Position numbers and translations under genes: made by a program. The notes beneath the pieces are model-generated. The model made no database searches, had not been told where the DNA came from, and was given only the letters and a program-made list of their open reading frames with translations. DNA of 64,000 nt, taken from NCBI GenBank assembly GCA_038501785.1, contig JBAMJR010000031.1:11118501-11182500 (forward strand), read 5' to 3'. This DNA comes from Myoxocephalus aenaeus. Its lineage: Eukaryota > Chordata > Actinopteri > Perciformes > Cottidae. Below, piece after piece: positions 26,341-39,200 of the stretch. The first letter of the stretch is position 1. Every line of letters starts with the position of its first letter.

Positions 26341-26884
26341 TGCTTGAGCTTCCAGAAAAACTGGTTCACTGGTGGCATCATCTTATTATCAGGTGAATCT
26401 TTCTGCCCGTCCTGTCAAATCAAACTGCCCTTCTCTCCAAAGCTGACGGCCCATTGGTTCACACTGAGGATCGACTCCTGCCTGACCTGTTCCAAGAGGA
26501 ACAAATGACATCAAGGAAGTAATGATACCATTTAAAGAAGTCTGTCTGTCCGTCCTCTGGTCGGTTGGTTCACCACTTACTATATATCCAGCCTGAAATA
26601 GTTTACGGCTATTGTATGGTTTTTACGTGACTATTACTGAAATTAGTTTTTTTTTAGCTTGAAAACTAAAACGAAAAGGAAAAAAAAAGAATGAAAATAC
26701 CATGGTTGTTGGGGTTTTCTTTAACTAACAAACAAACAAATCTAATTCCCCCTCCAAAAAAATGGACAAAAATATAATTAGTAAAGGAATTTGGTTCTCG
26801 TTATTCATTTCTTTGATTCAGACAACAAAAAGTAAAAACTGCCATTTCCCCATTTTTGGTTTAAAACAAAAAGGTATTTCCTCT

Positions 26885-27485
26885 ATCGCCACCTTGTGGC
26901 ACTTCAAACAGCAAAGGAGAGGACAGCAGTTGAGGGAAAATACTATTTATTTCATATCAGACCATTGAAACCATTAAATGCCACAAAACATCAGAATAAG
27001 GCCACTGATAATTCTGTTAATCAAAACATTCACATACATCACAGGTCAGCAGAGCAGGATGCTGGTACTTCATCTGTTTGGGAATGTGTTGATTTCAAAA
27101 TGACAAAAAGTTGAAGACCGGCTGCAGCCATGAACAGCAATGTGATGGTGTTCACACACGCAGCATTACGCAGTTTAGAATGAGTGCATGGAAGAGAATT
27201 AGGGCCACTGCACCCCAGAGCCATGTTAAAAACACAGAGAGCCTCATTTCTATACTTACTTCTAGAAAATGATTAACAGCAGAGTAATTGAACTGTACCA
27301 TTTTATGATCAATCATTTTAAATTAACCATTTAAATATAAATCAGCCTTCATTGGTTCATGTTTGATTAAAAAAATAGAACATAAAGCATTAAATAAATA
27401 GCCTCTAAAAGAACAGTTAACACATTAGTCAAAAGCTGACGCAAATATACAGAACGGTGAGACCAGCTTGACTATTTACACTTCA
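26885..27485 (-). repeat. Duplicated block downstream of vamp8 (copy 2)
   Basis: Counterpart of 22310-22780, starting 1.5 kb beyond the vamp8 stop. A minus-strand AATAAA (plus strand 26946-26951) lies near its distal end and could end a 3' UTR of about 2 kb. Resemblance over about 500 bp of non-coding sequence indicates common descent of the 3' flanks. Confidence 0.65.
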
Positions 27486-28909
27486 TATTGGGTATCATTT
27501 TGACCTCTTTGAAGCTAAACTGGTACTGTAACAGCAGGTGAGACTTGTATTCTGAGACGTTTTTCTAGTGGGAAGCTGTGACTGTGGGGGGGTCTATTGG
27601 TTGACATGAACTCAGCAGGGGGAGCCATGGAGGAGCTGTAAATGATCTCTCTCTCAGCTGGTTGGCTGGAGGAACCTGATCCCCTAAAAACTAGAAGTGT
27701 GGGAACAGAACTTTATCAAAGTACAAAAAGTAATGCACTTAAAACTGCAATATTTCTAGAGTTAAAGCCCAGTTAGGAAACATGATCTGTTAAAAAGACA
27801 GACAATACTGCGGAGTACAAATCTACAATTTTGTGTGAGCTTCCCTTCTAAAAAGGACCACACATTTCTGTTGAGTAGAAAAACTCTTAACTGAAAACGC
27901 TGTGTCGTTTTCAAACTTCAGATCCTGTCATCGGTTACGTTTTATAGCCCAAACTAAACTCAGATGAACCATTAAAGATGCACTCCTGGACTCTGAGTCG
28001 TAGCCAGCGGTGACCCAGCTCACCGTTTTCAAACTCAACACAACTACTGATTTATAAACTTTGACTGTGTGCTATTACAAACACCCCCTCAAGCATGAAC
28101 CCTCCACACAAATAAGGAGCTAATTACAATATGTCCTAAAGTAGGACCAAGTGTATACATTTTAAAAGAATTTCTCTGGATAACTATTTTTATAGATTGT
28201 CTGACTACAAAGAAATTGGAAGCACTTTGAAAGGAATCAAGCCCACACTTGGTAACCTACATATCCAACACACAATTCAGCGTTTTATCACATATAGTGA
28301 CCTAAAATTGTTTCAAATTCGTCGTCAGCAAAAACAACACGTTGCCGGAAACTGCATTTTTCACCTTTTAAACGATACAAACGGCCCCTTGTAAAAAGGT
28401 GCACATAAGTGATAACATTCAAGACCACAATAATGTCTCGTAAGAGACTTGAGAAATCCACATTCATCATTTCCTTGCACACACACACACATATTAAAGT
28501 GACTTTCTCTTTGACAGTTCACCACCAACGCAATAACCGTTGGTGGTGAAGCAGTTAAACAAAGAGGAGCTGGTATGTAGCGTCCTTTGAGAACAGGGAC
28601 TGAACTTTTTGCTGCTGTCAGGTGAAGACCTCACACCTTCCAGACACCCTTGTTTGATTTCCCACAAATTCCAGAGTGGCTACGCTGGAATTGTGTTTTT
28701 TTAAAAGGGTTTCAAAAACTATGTGCCATTAAAGTTCCTTAAAGTTCCCTAGTCCTTGAATTCCAATACAAGCATGAAAGTAACCAGTAGAAACTAACCC
28801 GGAAAGAAGAAAAGATTTCACCAGACAGCAGTTATTTGCTCGAGTCTATATATATTACTTTGCATACTGTGCAATAACAGTGTGTTTGTTGATGATTGTA
28901 TTTACATGA

Positions 28910-28911
<2 letters not shown>

Positions 28912-28954
<43 letters not shown>
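28912..28954. repeat. (TG)n microsatellite directly abutting the vamp8 stop codon
   Basis: 43-bp TG tract that on the gene strand is an AC tract starting immediately after TAA (28955-28957). The vamp8-like gene has a short ACACACA at the same place, so the tract probably grew from an ancestral seed. Confidence 0.95.
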
Positions 28955-28956
<2 letters not shown>

Positions 28957-31900
28957 ATGGCTTGGTGGTGGGATTGACTATAGGAGGCGCAGAGCCACCG
29001 ACGGGGATGACTCCAGTGGCCAGCAGGATGATGATGAGGATGATGATCAGGACGACCACCACGATGACCACCACCATCTTCACGTTCTTCCACCAGTAGG
29101 TGCGAGCCACTTTCTGAGACGTCTGCTTGAAGTGCTGCGCCTGAGCAGGGAGGGAGACGGGACAATCGATTGAAGCAACGCATTGTGAATGTTTCGTTAA
29201 AGCCGATATGTGTGGGATTTCTTGTTTTGCTCTAACCAATGCTTTAGAAACAGGTAGTCTTAAAACTCATATGTTGCAGCCAAATTAAATTGATAAAACA
29301 AACGAGATATCATTTAGAAATTAGTGATCTTTTATTACTTTAGGGGAGGTGAGCAGATATTGTTGCCTCGGGACAGAGCAAGGCTGGCTTGTTGCCATTT
29401 TTGTTGCATTTTTTTTCTTCAGATTACTTATTTAAGATGTCACCTTTATTTTGATAGCTGATAGTGTAGATAGAGGAACTGTGGAGAGAAAGAGGGGTGT
29501 GACCGGCCACGAAGGTTGGAAGATGGCGTCTCCATTCTCAATCTAACTAATGTTGGACTGTTCTCCAACCACTGGAACAGGCGTCAATTAGCACAACACT
29601 TTGAAGTGCTGAAAATAATCTATACTTTGGGAATTGATTAAGAGATCCAGAAGCAAGCTAACACTTAAACCGGGCTCAGACTAGAGGAGTTGTGGGCCAA
29701 TTTAACCCTGATTCACCCCTCACGTCAATCAGAGGAGAAATCCTCGGCCGATACCGATGTTCGGCCCAGATTATCTGCTAATGTGAGGGGTTTAACGATT
29801 CTTAGCCTGCACCAATATTCATTGAACACTCTATTCATCACTAACACACACACACGCACACGCACACGCACACGCACACGCTTCTTTTTGTGTGGCTGAA
29901 GAGGGTTGGTCTCTGCTACCAACTCCTCCTTTATACAAGACATACTGGAGACACCTCCATCATGTGTCATTGACAATGGTCATTCCTGGTATTGTGCATG
30001 CTGGTTCACTTACATGGCTTTCTGGCACAGCTATACGAAACAAAGCCATAATTAATGTTATTATTAGATACAGCTGTGCAAGAGAAAGGTCAGTTGTGGG
30101 AGACAGCAGGAAGTTGTACAATTTGTACAGGTGCTTTAATTCCATGTGAAACAACATCTCCTGGACTTTACACAAATTACAGGTTGTGTAGTTGTACAGG
30201 CAGTGGTCACTTTCTTTCCTTTGGTGAGCAGGAAGCCTTTTTTCATAAAAGACACGTCACATAGTTACTTTAAGGTATACTATGTAGCAGTGTCAGTTTC
30301 TGATTAACATACATAAAAACAAAGCAATGCAACAACCCTTTATCTGTCAAATATCTGCTTTGTATCATAGACACTAAAGGATGCATTGTGATTAGACGCT
30401 AGGGGCGTGACAGTCACGCTACTTGACAACCTGGGAATGGATAATGGCTGATTAGTACGGCTTCCTGGGACACGTTGATGGAACTGAGCCATTGTTAACG
30501 TTATCAGTTCCACCTGTGCTGTTCCTGCTATGGCAAAATCTAAATGTCTATCACGAAGGAAGTCTATACAGCCTGTGCAGCGAGGCGTTTGCACCTCAGA
30601 CCAAAAGGTTGTTGGGTTAATGAACTTAATCAAAAATGCCTTGCTAAAAAAAGTGCTCAATTTAAAGTTTAGGTTAGAGAGAGAAGAAATCCACACTCAG
30701 TCAGGTTCATGTGTGTTCTGTAAAGTCTTGAATCTGACTTGTTATACTGGTTGGCCTGATCATTATCCCTGAAGTCATTGCGTACCAACCTTTTTGTTTA
30801 CAAATTCACAGCACACCGAGGACGCATCGGTGCCTATGTCGTGCACAGATCAACCCACTTTCTCACAGACCAGAAGTGAAGGATAAACTCATGTGTAAGA
30901 CTCACCCCTGCTTGCAGGTCCTCTGACTTGCCCATTAGGTCATCAAGTCTCTCTCCTCGGGCCAGAATCCTGTCCACATTCTGCGTCATGATGTCTTTCA
31001 CTCCATCCACCTGATCCTTCAAGGTCTGCACCTTGTCCTTTGGCTCTTCCGCTTCTCCTCCCTGCTCCTGGGATCGGACAGAAAAGATGTTAAAGAAAAT
31101 GAGTTGAGGATTAAAGTAGAACACATGTGACCTGCGATACATGTCCAAAGAGTTTCATTCATGCGTGTATAACGTCTTTGGATTAGTTTGTCTGCTCCTT
31201 GACATCATGTGACTCAAGGGTTCCTTTGTATACACTGCCTCTAGGTCACACAATCATAACATATAAATGAATGAAATCAAAGTGACTAGCCGTTTCAATC
31301 TGTTCTCTAGACACGTTTTTAACCACAAAGGCCTTGAAGATTCTATTATTTATTTCCAATAGTCAATAAAGCATCAGACTTTAAAAAAGGAACACACATG
31401 ATTATATATCCGTCTTGTATTGTCAGACAATGTGCATGACGACAAATGGTGGTGGCTCCGAGAGTCTTTTCAGTCCCTCCTCGGGCTGCTGCACATGACA
31501 GCACAGCCGGCCGGCATTCAAACCAGCGAGCCTACATTTTTGGAAACGCCCGCCACAACACTCACCATGAAGATAAACTGTAATCTTACACAGTCGTGGG
31601 TGTGATTTCAACACAGAAATGTTACATGCAAGTGGTGTGTGTTTGATGTGCCGTAAGTCCCATGAGCCAGCATCAGACTGTAAACACAACTGTCTCTAGG
31701 AAACGGAGCAGGTTTTGCTGCGTCATCTGCTGTCAACCTCCTCTCCTGTTATCTTCTCCCTATTCCTTTCTTCCTGCTACCCAGTGTTCCTTCTTTAATT
31801 GATTTAAAAAAAAAGCTATTTCATTGTCTTTTGCTTCATTATTTCTCATCTCTCATTGCTCTCCTCTTTCTTTCCTCCACTCTTTCCTCTGGATCCGTCT

Positions 31901-33731
31901 CAAAACAGTTTTACAGACGTGCTGTGCCATGTGGCTGGTTTTGATCATGCACACTTTGTGTTGTTGATTTTGTGTTTCATTTAAGATATTTTTCTTTCCG
32001 TCCCCGTTTTATCATATATTTTATCATTCTTTTTAGATGCCCTGCTGTGCGTCCTGTTTTTCTTTTTAACATGTTTCTGCCACAGAGACCTCTCTCTCTC
32101 TCTCTCTCCTTTTCCTTTCCCAGTGCTCGTAGTTCAGGAAGGCCCACTGAATGGCTGACAGGTATCAAGTTTCTCAGAAAGAAACATTCCCTGAACAAGA
32201 CGTTCAAGCATTGACGGCTGCATTAAAAGTGTTCTACTCAAATATTTAAACAGTTGTAAACCTCGTGGAGGAAAACAGAAATGAGTTCCTCTGTTGTGCA
32301 TGGAAAGTGCCTTCAGTCTTCCAATAAAACTTGACAACTCAAACAAAAGCTTGACGATAAGGCACCTTTTAATAATTACTTCTCTGAGGCATCCGGAAGA
32401 AGGATGTCATACATAAGAAAAAGGACTCTCAAAAATGTGAATGGAATAAATCTAAATATTTCCCGTTAAAACGTTTGACTGCGGATGTAAATACAAAGGA
32501 TGGATTTCATCCGCATTGGTAGGCCACATTAAATCCTCACTGCTCACTTCCTAATCTAGTCAAATGTGGAACAACGGGAATCTGTATGGGCTAGCTGCCG
32601 ACACCAATACAACCGACACCAATAAATGCTGCAGGCTCTGGGAAAGCACTGTTGGTTTATATCTTTCCCTCAGCATAGCTGAGTCAGTGTACCGGCGGCT
32701 TGAGTTCAAATGTTTGGGCTTTTTCAAAAAGGGAGGAAATGCAACGTTTCAATGTTTCCAACTGCTTAGAGGAGAAAGATACCGCTTCATGTTAACAGCC
32801 TCCATCAGATACCCATGAGCCCAACACAGGCCTTCTGACTGATGGCTGTCTAAAGTTAGTAAGAAAACGTTTCACAGAGCTGTCAATAGCACAACAGGGA
32901 CAGAACGCGGAAGGAACTATTTCTTCATGGATTAAAAAAGAAGTAACACCACCACCTTAAAGTCAACCTTAAATGTACTGCTTGAAGGTCCTGGGAGTCT
33001 TCCGACATCCTTGAGGCCTGACAGGTGAAGCTAATTAAAACATGTACAGCCAAATTAAACTAAATCAGCTGTTTAAATCTACCTTGACATATAAGTTAGT
33101 TTAACTTTAAGTTATTTACCTTGAGGTTTAAAAAGGTAGAAACAATGTTTGAATTAATTTCATAATAATATCAGCGAAGCAAGACTTCATACAACAACTT
33201 TTTACAACTAACTTACGTTTCTGCGTTAATACTAAACATGAGCCCAATGTAACGCCACTAGCTGAGCCAGCCATGGCTAACCTCAGTGAGCTCGAGATGA
33301 AATACACACAGAGCACAGTTGTGAAACATATGCGGAAAACTAACGTTTGGTCGTTTTAGGAAGACGGAAATAAATAACTGACGATGTTTAATAGCGGATG
33401 AAAGTTTGAATGTGAAGCGTCACGCCGACATTAGTTTAGAGCTCCACGAACACCTTCGTTAATTCCTCTCGTGACTCTTTCTTTCTGCAGCGAGTGCAGT
33501 AATTAGGCCATTTTGTTCGCTTTTTCCGGGACTTCCTTTCTCACCAGCGAAAAGTTTACGCGCTCATTCACCCGAGCACCGTGAAGACTTGATGCAACAA
33601 AAGCTCATTTATTTTATCCGGCAATACACCTGTTGCATCTCGTGTTTGGCGTTAAGCACGGCGACGGCTTTCTAAACAACAAAACACACACACAAGCTCC
33701 AACTATTATTTCTTACCGGATCAAAGTCCAT
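28955..33731 (-). CDS. vamp8: VAMP8 (endobrevin) R-SNARE (120 aa)
   Basis: R-SNARE of late endosome, lysosome/autophagosome and secretory granule fusion. Coding exons are 33717-33731, 30906-31067 and 28955-29140, all phase 0; stop TAA at 28955-28957. Exon 1 codes MDFDP. Exon 2 gives the SNARE helix, with DGVKDIMTQNVDRILARGE closely matching human VAMP8, and the zero-layer Arg in LARGERL. Exon 3 holds KQTSQKVARTYWWKN, an anchor of about 25 Val/Ile/Leu residues and LLATGVIP, then a 14-residue Pro-rich lumenal tail that human VAMP8 (100 aa) lacks. The 5' UTR reaches upstream into the spacer before NCAPH. A hexamer microsatellite (29844-29881) lies in intron 2 and a CT tract in intron 1. Confidence 0.93.
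29844..29881. repeat. (ACACGC)n hexanucleotide tract in vamp8 intron 2
   Basis: A short CA run leads into four or five CACACG units. Confidence 0.9.
32089..32108. repeat. (CT)10 tract in vamp8 intron 1
   Basis: Short CT microsatellite inside a pyrimidine-rich stretch. Confidence 0.85.
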
Positions 33732-34709
33732 CTTGTTGGAAACTATTCCCTCTGACCACAACCCGGTGGATCAACTTTCTTGACGCTGTTATTTAAAAAC
33801 CCTTCGGGTATATTTGAGAGTTAGGTGCTCCAACACAGCGAGTACGTTTCCTCCTCTGTTTAACTTCCTGGTTGTTGATTTATTTTCCTTCGAACTGAAT
33901 TCCTCCGCTTTGAGAGTCAAGTGGCTCCTAACACAACCGGTGTTTCCTCGACCGTGTTTCTCAAAATAAAACACTTGACTAACTTAATTTTTATGAAGAA
34001 CTTAGCAGCGTTAAGACTTTTAAGAACCATAGTTGTAAGTTGTTGAACCATATTTAACCGTGATATAAAATTATACTGAAAACATGCAGCGACAAATACA
34101 TTTGAATACATATTGGCTTGAATTTGTGATTTGAAGAGTGCCGTCGATTTAGAAGGAAAACGGGTTTTTATTTTATCTCATACATTTATTTAATCATTAT
34201 TTTAGTTAATAGTATTTATATTGACCTTATGCATTTTGTTACCAAGTTGCACTATGCCAATTGTTTGCTTTTATTTTGAAGGCCCTGTTGTGCAACCCAT
34301 GTGTGCAACAACAACGACAACTTGATGTGGATCGCCACACTTTATGATCAGGATGGCATCAAGGTGTTCATTCATGGTGATCATATGTTTCTGCACGCCT
34401 AACTACTGAATCATTAAGAGAGAACAATTATATCGTTATCAAAGTCAATATAGGACTCTTTTATGTTTATGATCAAACAAAAGGACAAAGGAAAGGTGGG
34501 AAGGTGTGCTAAGAAAGCCAGATTAACATTTACAGTGAGCATATTGCAACTTGCTACTAAGAGTCAAAATCCTCATTGTTATGAGACAATCACAACTTTA
34601 ATTAAATTCCACCTAATCAATAATATTCCTTCACCAAATAGTTCTTTATGAACAAATAGCTATGCTACAAAACCAATGGTTATATAGTAATAACGGTCCA
34701 TACACCTTC

Positions 34710-35130
34710 TGACCAATGGTTTCCATGACTTTTCCATGACTTTAAACCAAATTTCCATGACCAAACATTTTGTGAAATCTCAGTGTATACATGAAAAAGT
34801 GAGAAAATGTAGTATTTAAACTAACAATGAGAATTCCAAAGCATACAGTATACTTTCAATGACACAAATGAATGAGACAATAGTTTGATTAAAAGAATAA
34901 ACATTTATATAGATGTCTGCATGTATGCCTGCTTATATTTTGAGCGTCTTTCTTTTAAAAGCATATTAATTATTTCAAACTCAGCATACATGAATGTCAT
35001 GAACATATGAATGTAACACATTTCCGTGACTTTTCCCAAACTTTTGTGATTTTATTTTTTTCAAGAACTTTACCAGGCCTGGAAATAACCATTTCAAAAT
35101 TCCAGGACCTTTCCAGGTTTTCCATGACCG
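34710..35130. repeat. Dispersed non-coding repeat, family unassigned
   Basis: The left part repeats TTTCCATGACTTT/TTTCCATGACC units. The right part has GACCTTTCCAGGTTTTCCATGACC. Such CCATGAC-rich ends are familiar from repeated elements in fish genomes, though I could not assign a family or find a target duplication. Confidence 0.45.
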
Positions 35131-35569
35131 TAAGAACCATGTAATAGGAAGACGTTTATTTATGTATTAAAAACCTGGAATTGACAGCTTTCGGGACAGT
35201 AAGGTTTATTAAGATGACGTTTTCAACAAAACAGAAGTGGGGACACTCTTCACACCACCATTGATGCACAAAAATACTTGTTTTTTTCCCCATGGAATAT
35301 AGGCATCAGTGACTTGTAATATAATTTCTGCATGCCAAATTGTAAGAAACTTGTTTCATCATGCACTCAGGCCCAAATTGTCCTTTCTTCACAGGCATAT
35401 AACATTAATAACTCTTAACTTCTTAATTGGCTTGAGAAAATCAGTTCTTTCTCATGTTGTAATGCTGATGGCAGTTGGGCAACATTGAATGTACTGTAGA
35501 CCATCGCAACTCATTCCTTGACCCAATAAATCAGTATCTCTACATCAGCAGCAACATTCCAAGTCACAG

Positions 35570-35890
35570 ATCACATTTGATTAGATACAGATGTCTCGAT
35601 AAGGAGCTGGTAATGAGCAGCTGACGGAGTGACTCCTCCCTGTCCTGCAGCGCCTTGACGTGCTGACGTCATACCGAGTCCCACCCACCCAGCCAGCTGC
35701 ACCGGCCCTGACCGACCGGTTTTGCCTCCATCTAGGAAGGCGGAGGCGAGGCTTCGACGCTGTTCATTACCTGCCGTCATGTCAGACAATTTAGGCTGCT
35801 ATGGATCACAAGCAGCTAAAAATAACCCGAGCCATTAGTGCCATTTTGGAGAACAATGTGCCTGGCAGGTATTAGCAAGTGTGCCAAAAA
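35570..35890. promoter_or_regulatory. GC-rich block with full CRE, candidate enhancer or promoter
   Basis: A compositional island in AT-rich spacer, just past the NCAPH polyadenylation signal. It contains the palindromic cAMP-response element TGACGTCA (35664-35671), CACCC-type motifs and an NFI-like half-site pair (TTGGAGAA...CTGGCA). No gene of either strand starts here by recognisable coding sequence. Function is inferred from composition only. Confidence 0.3.
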
Positions 35891-35984
35891 ACACTGTCTG
35901 TTGCATTACTGAAAACAATAATTGTCGGGGGGAAAAGCCTAATGACTGGGAATTAACCTCGACAGCATGTTTTAGAAAAAGGCT

Positions 35985-35990
35985 TTTATT
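35985..35990 (-). other. NCAPH polyadenylation signal
   Basis: AATAAA on the minus strand, about 217 bp past the NCAPH stop codon. It is the first such hexamer I see downstream of the last exon. Confidence 0.6.
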
Positions 35991-36206
35991 TCTTTTGACA
36001 ATATACATTTTCGTATGGTGGTTGAGCAGTTAAATTATCTACAGAATAATACAAGAAGCAAATGGTAGCGAAGGAATAGAGGCAGAATTACTTTTAAAGA
36101 GTTGTTTATGTCATGAATGTGAATGTGCGAGGTACAATAGTAAAGAGTAAAAGAGACAAACAAGCAGAGAACAGCAGCGATGTTCCCAGCAACATCCCAT
36201 CATGCC

Positions 36207-39200
36207 TCAGTGGCCTTGTCTGATGATGATATCGGACATGTCATCAACCCTCACCAGCTCCAAATTCTGCAAAAGACAAAACAAATATGAATAAACATGC
36301 ATACGTTATCATTTTTCTCTGTCCAACAGATGGCTACAAGTCTAAATAAGACCATTTGAATAACTCCAATGTCTGTAAGACGAAGCAAAACTCCAGAGTG
36401 AATACAACAGGGAAGTGTCGTACACGTTTCCCCTTTCAAAAGCCATTCTATTTCTTAGTTTTAGGTATTTCATGTTATGTCTACAGAGGGGATTATACGT
36501 TTCAAATTTATTTAGACTGCGCAGCAGAATAAATTAAATGCCTATTATTTTCATTCGAGACATCACAATTGGAGCATGATCGAAAGATTGGCTCGCACAA
36601 AGACTGGAAACAAAGACTTTCTTTCTTCCTAATAAACACAAGCCAAAAAAAAAAACACTCACCTTTTCATTGGCAAGATGAAGCAGAGCAACAAAAGCCA
36701 GAGGCACCGACAGGTTCTGAGCCATCGTGTTTGGCAATCTGGATCACCACAAAAAGAGAGAGAAAGGATAAAGAAAGACATACATAATACATGTTCCATT
36801 CCATCGATCATGCCGTTCTAATCTAGTGACTTAAATTAAAATAGTACTTTTAAGTTTGGCTTCTAGCTGGTTCAGTTGAGTTAAAATGATGCATATCCAC
36901 CAAGCTAAAGGGCAAACGTCCCCCCATCAAATCTTAATTGGATTTGAAGCCAGTTGTTATTTTACGTGGGACTGAACAACACCTCTTTGCTGTGATATAG
37001 TCACAACATACCACGGCTTGAATTGAGCCATTTTCTAAATAAAACATCAAGCATGGCAATAGGAAAGATATACACATATTCTGATTCAAATTGTTTTTAA
37101 ATGAATGAATAAGAATATTCACAATAAAATAGGCGCTTCTGGGCCGGCTGCCTGCACATACAATGCTGCAGGAATGAGTCCCAAAATCTGTAAATGACAG
37201 CATTTTTGCACTTCTGTTTACCTCGTCTCGAAGTCAATAGGTTTTTGTTTTTAAATGCCTGAATTAAGGTTTGTGGTTAACACAGGCTAAAGAGATGTTA
37301 ACCGTGAGATGAAAATGTCAGTTAATACCCCACTAGTACATTTTGAAGCTTTTATGAGTCTTATAAAAGACTACAGAATGTCATCACTAGCTCACTTGTC
37401 CACTGCGTTGTAGTTCATTTATGCATAACATTGCATTTATACTTCGGCTGATTACGTTCACGATTCAATTATAAAAAGGGGTGTTTATTTGTGAAGATTA
37501 TTTTACCAAACAAAAAGTGAAAGTATCACAAGCGTCTGTTTGTCACAGATTTTATTTTCTGCAATAATCCCAAATCCAATCTGCTTCTGTCAAGGAAACC
37601 GGTGCGATGCTAAATTACGGGTTGGAGAGGCGGTCGCTATGGAACATCCACCAGCAGCTAGCATTTATTTTCCGTCACAGGCTGGCATTATATTTATTTC
37701 ATTATCTGGCTAAATCTACTCCTCCATAGAATTTTACTATAAATGTTTCTATTTTGTAGCAAGCTTTAGCACGTTTCATCTGTAACCTGTTCCGTGTTGT
37801 CAGAAGTGATCTAGTGGACTTTTATAACACATTAGACAAAGTTTTTTCTTCTTCCCCTTTCTCAGCCGCGAAGAGATATTGAATATGCCTAACAGTGGTA
37901 TATTATTATGAGAGCACGGCTATCAACCAATCAGATTGCTTGATTTGAGCTACCAGTTTTATACCAGTTTTTTTTTTTTAAACAAGCCGATGTAAACCTA
38001 CAGATGAAAATAATTTAGACACAGCAGAAAGTCTTTCAATCTACATTTCCATATCCAAGTAGAAGCCCTGATCAATAGCATTGAAGATCTGTACATATAT
38101 TTGCATTCCATTAGTTTTTGGTGAGCTATTCAGTCATTATTATTCCTCACTAGTACCGGGCCATTACAGCCATGGTCGGTGGTCTGCTAGTACCTTTGAA
38201 GCAGCGTCTGAGTGGTCTGACTGAAGACTTTCTCCCCACACACTTCTGGTTTCTCCACAGTATCATCCTCCTGTTGGGAACATTAAGGCATAACTAATAA
38301 TACAGAAGCACACTGATATACACAGCTACATCTCTGACTGTCTACACTACCCACCAAATGTGAGCAACCCAAGATTTGAAGTTTCAAACCTAAAACTGAT
38401 GAATTCATCATTGTATCGACCCCGCAGACAAAAGGCCTATCAGTGTAACTTACCTCTGTGGGGTTTTCTGGGCTTTCGGTCAGAAGACTCCACATGTTGT
38501 TTTTGAGTCTCTTCATGTCCATTTTCTTTGCCGTCTTGGCATAATTGATCTCAATCTTGTTGACCTACAAAAGACAAACAATAATGTAAGTACAAGTATT
38601 TTAACCGGTAGCAAAAACACAAGTTATAAATCAGTCAAAATTCACGAGTAGAAAATATTATTACAGAAGCCTTTGAGCAGAGGGATGCTACGTCTAAAGA
38701 GCAGTATGACCTGCACTCAAATCTTGTGTTACTCACCCTGTGTGGTTCAGGTACCAGATCATCCTCCCCGTAGGTTGAGATGCCCTCTTGATCTTGTGAG
38801 GGCGCAGGTATACCGTCACCTGAAGGCTGTGTATCGTCTGAACCGGCAAACCCCTCGCCATCATCATCATCATCACTGTCGCCGCCCTGAAGAGGAAGAT
38901 GGCCAAAGACATGTCAGAGGGCTAATCATTTGAGACGTGGTTCCTAATCAGTTTTATTTGCTAATGAGAATTCTCTATCTTTGGTTCCCTTTAGGAGATT
39001 GAAGACCTCAAATGTAGCTGATTCTACAGTACTGAGCGTGGAAGACAAGTCATTGTGACCATATTCATAATTATACCGATAATGGAAATTGACCACGATC
39101 AACATTGTTTTTCATCGCAATCTTTGATCAAATCCTATATATGGTACCATCCTTATGTGGGACAGTGGCTGATAAATCACAGGAGTGATCACTGTAAACA

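Larger units (their letters stand above)
33732..35960. other. Spacer between vamp8 and the NCAPH 3' end
   Basis: Holds the vamp8 5' UTR/promoter (to about 33.9 kb), a dispersed repeat (about 34710-35130) and a GC-rich block (35570-35890). No coding gene is recognised. A 72-codon minus ORF at 35571-35789 lies in the GC-rich block and has no recognisable domain. Confidence 0.55.
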
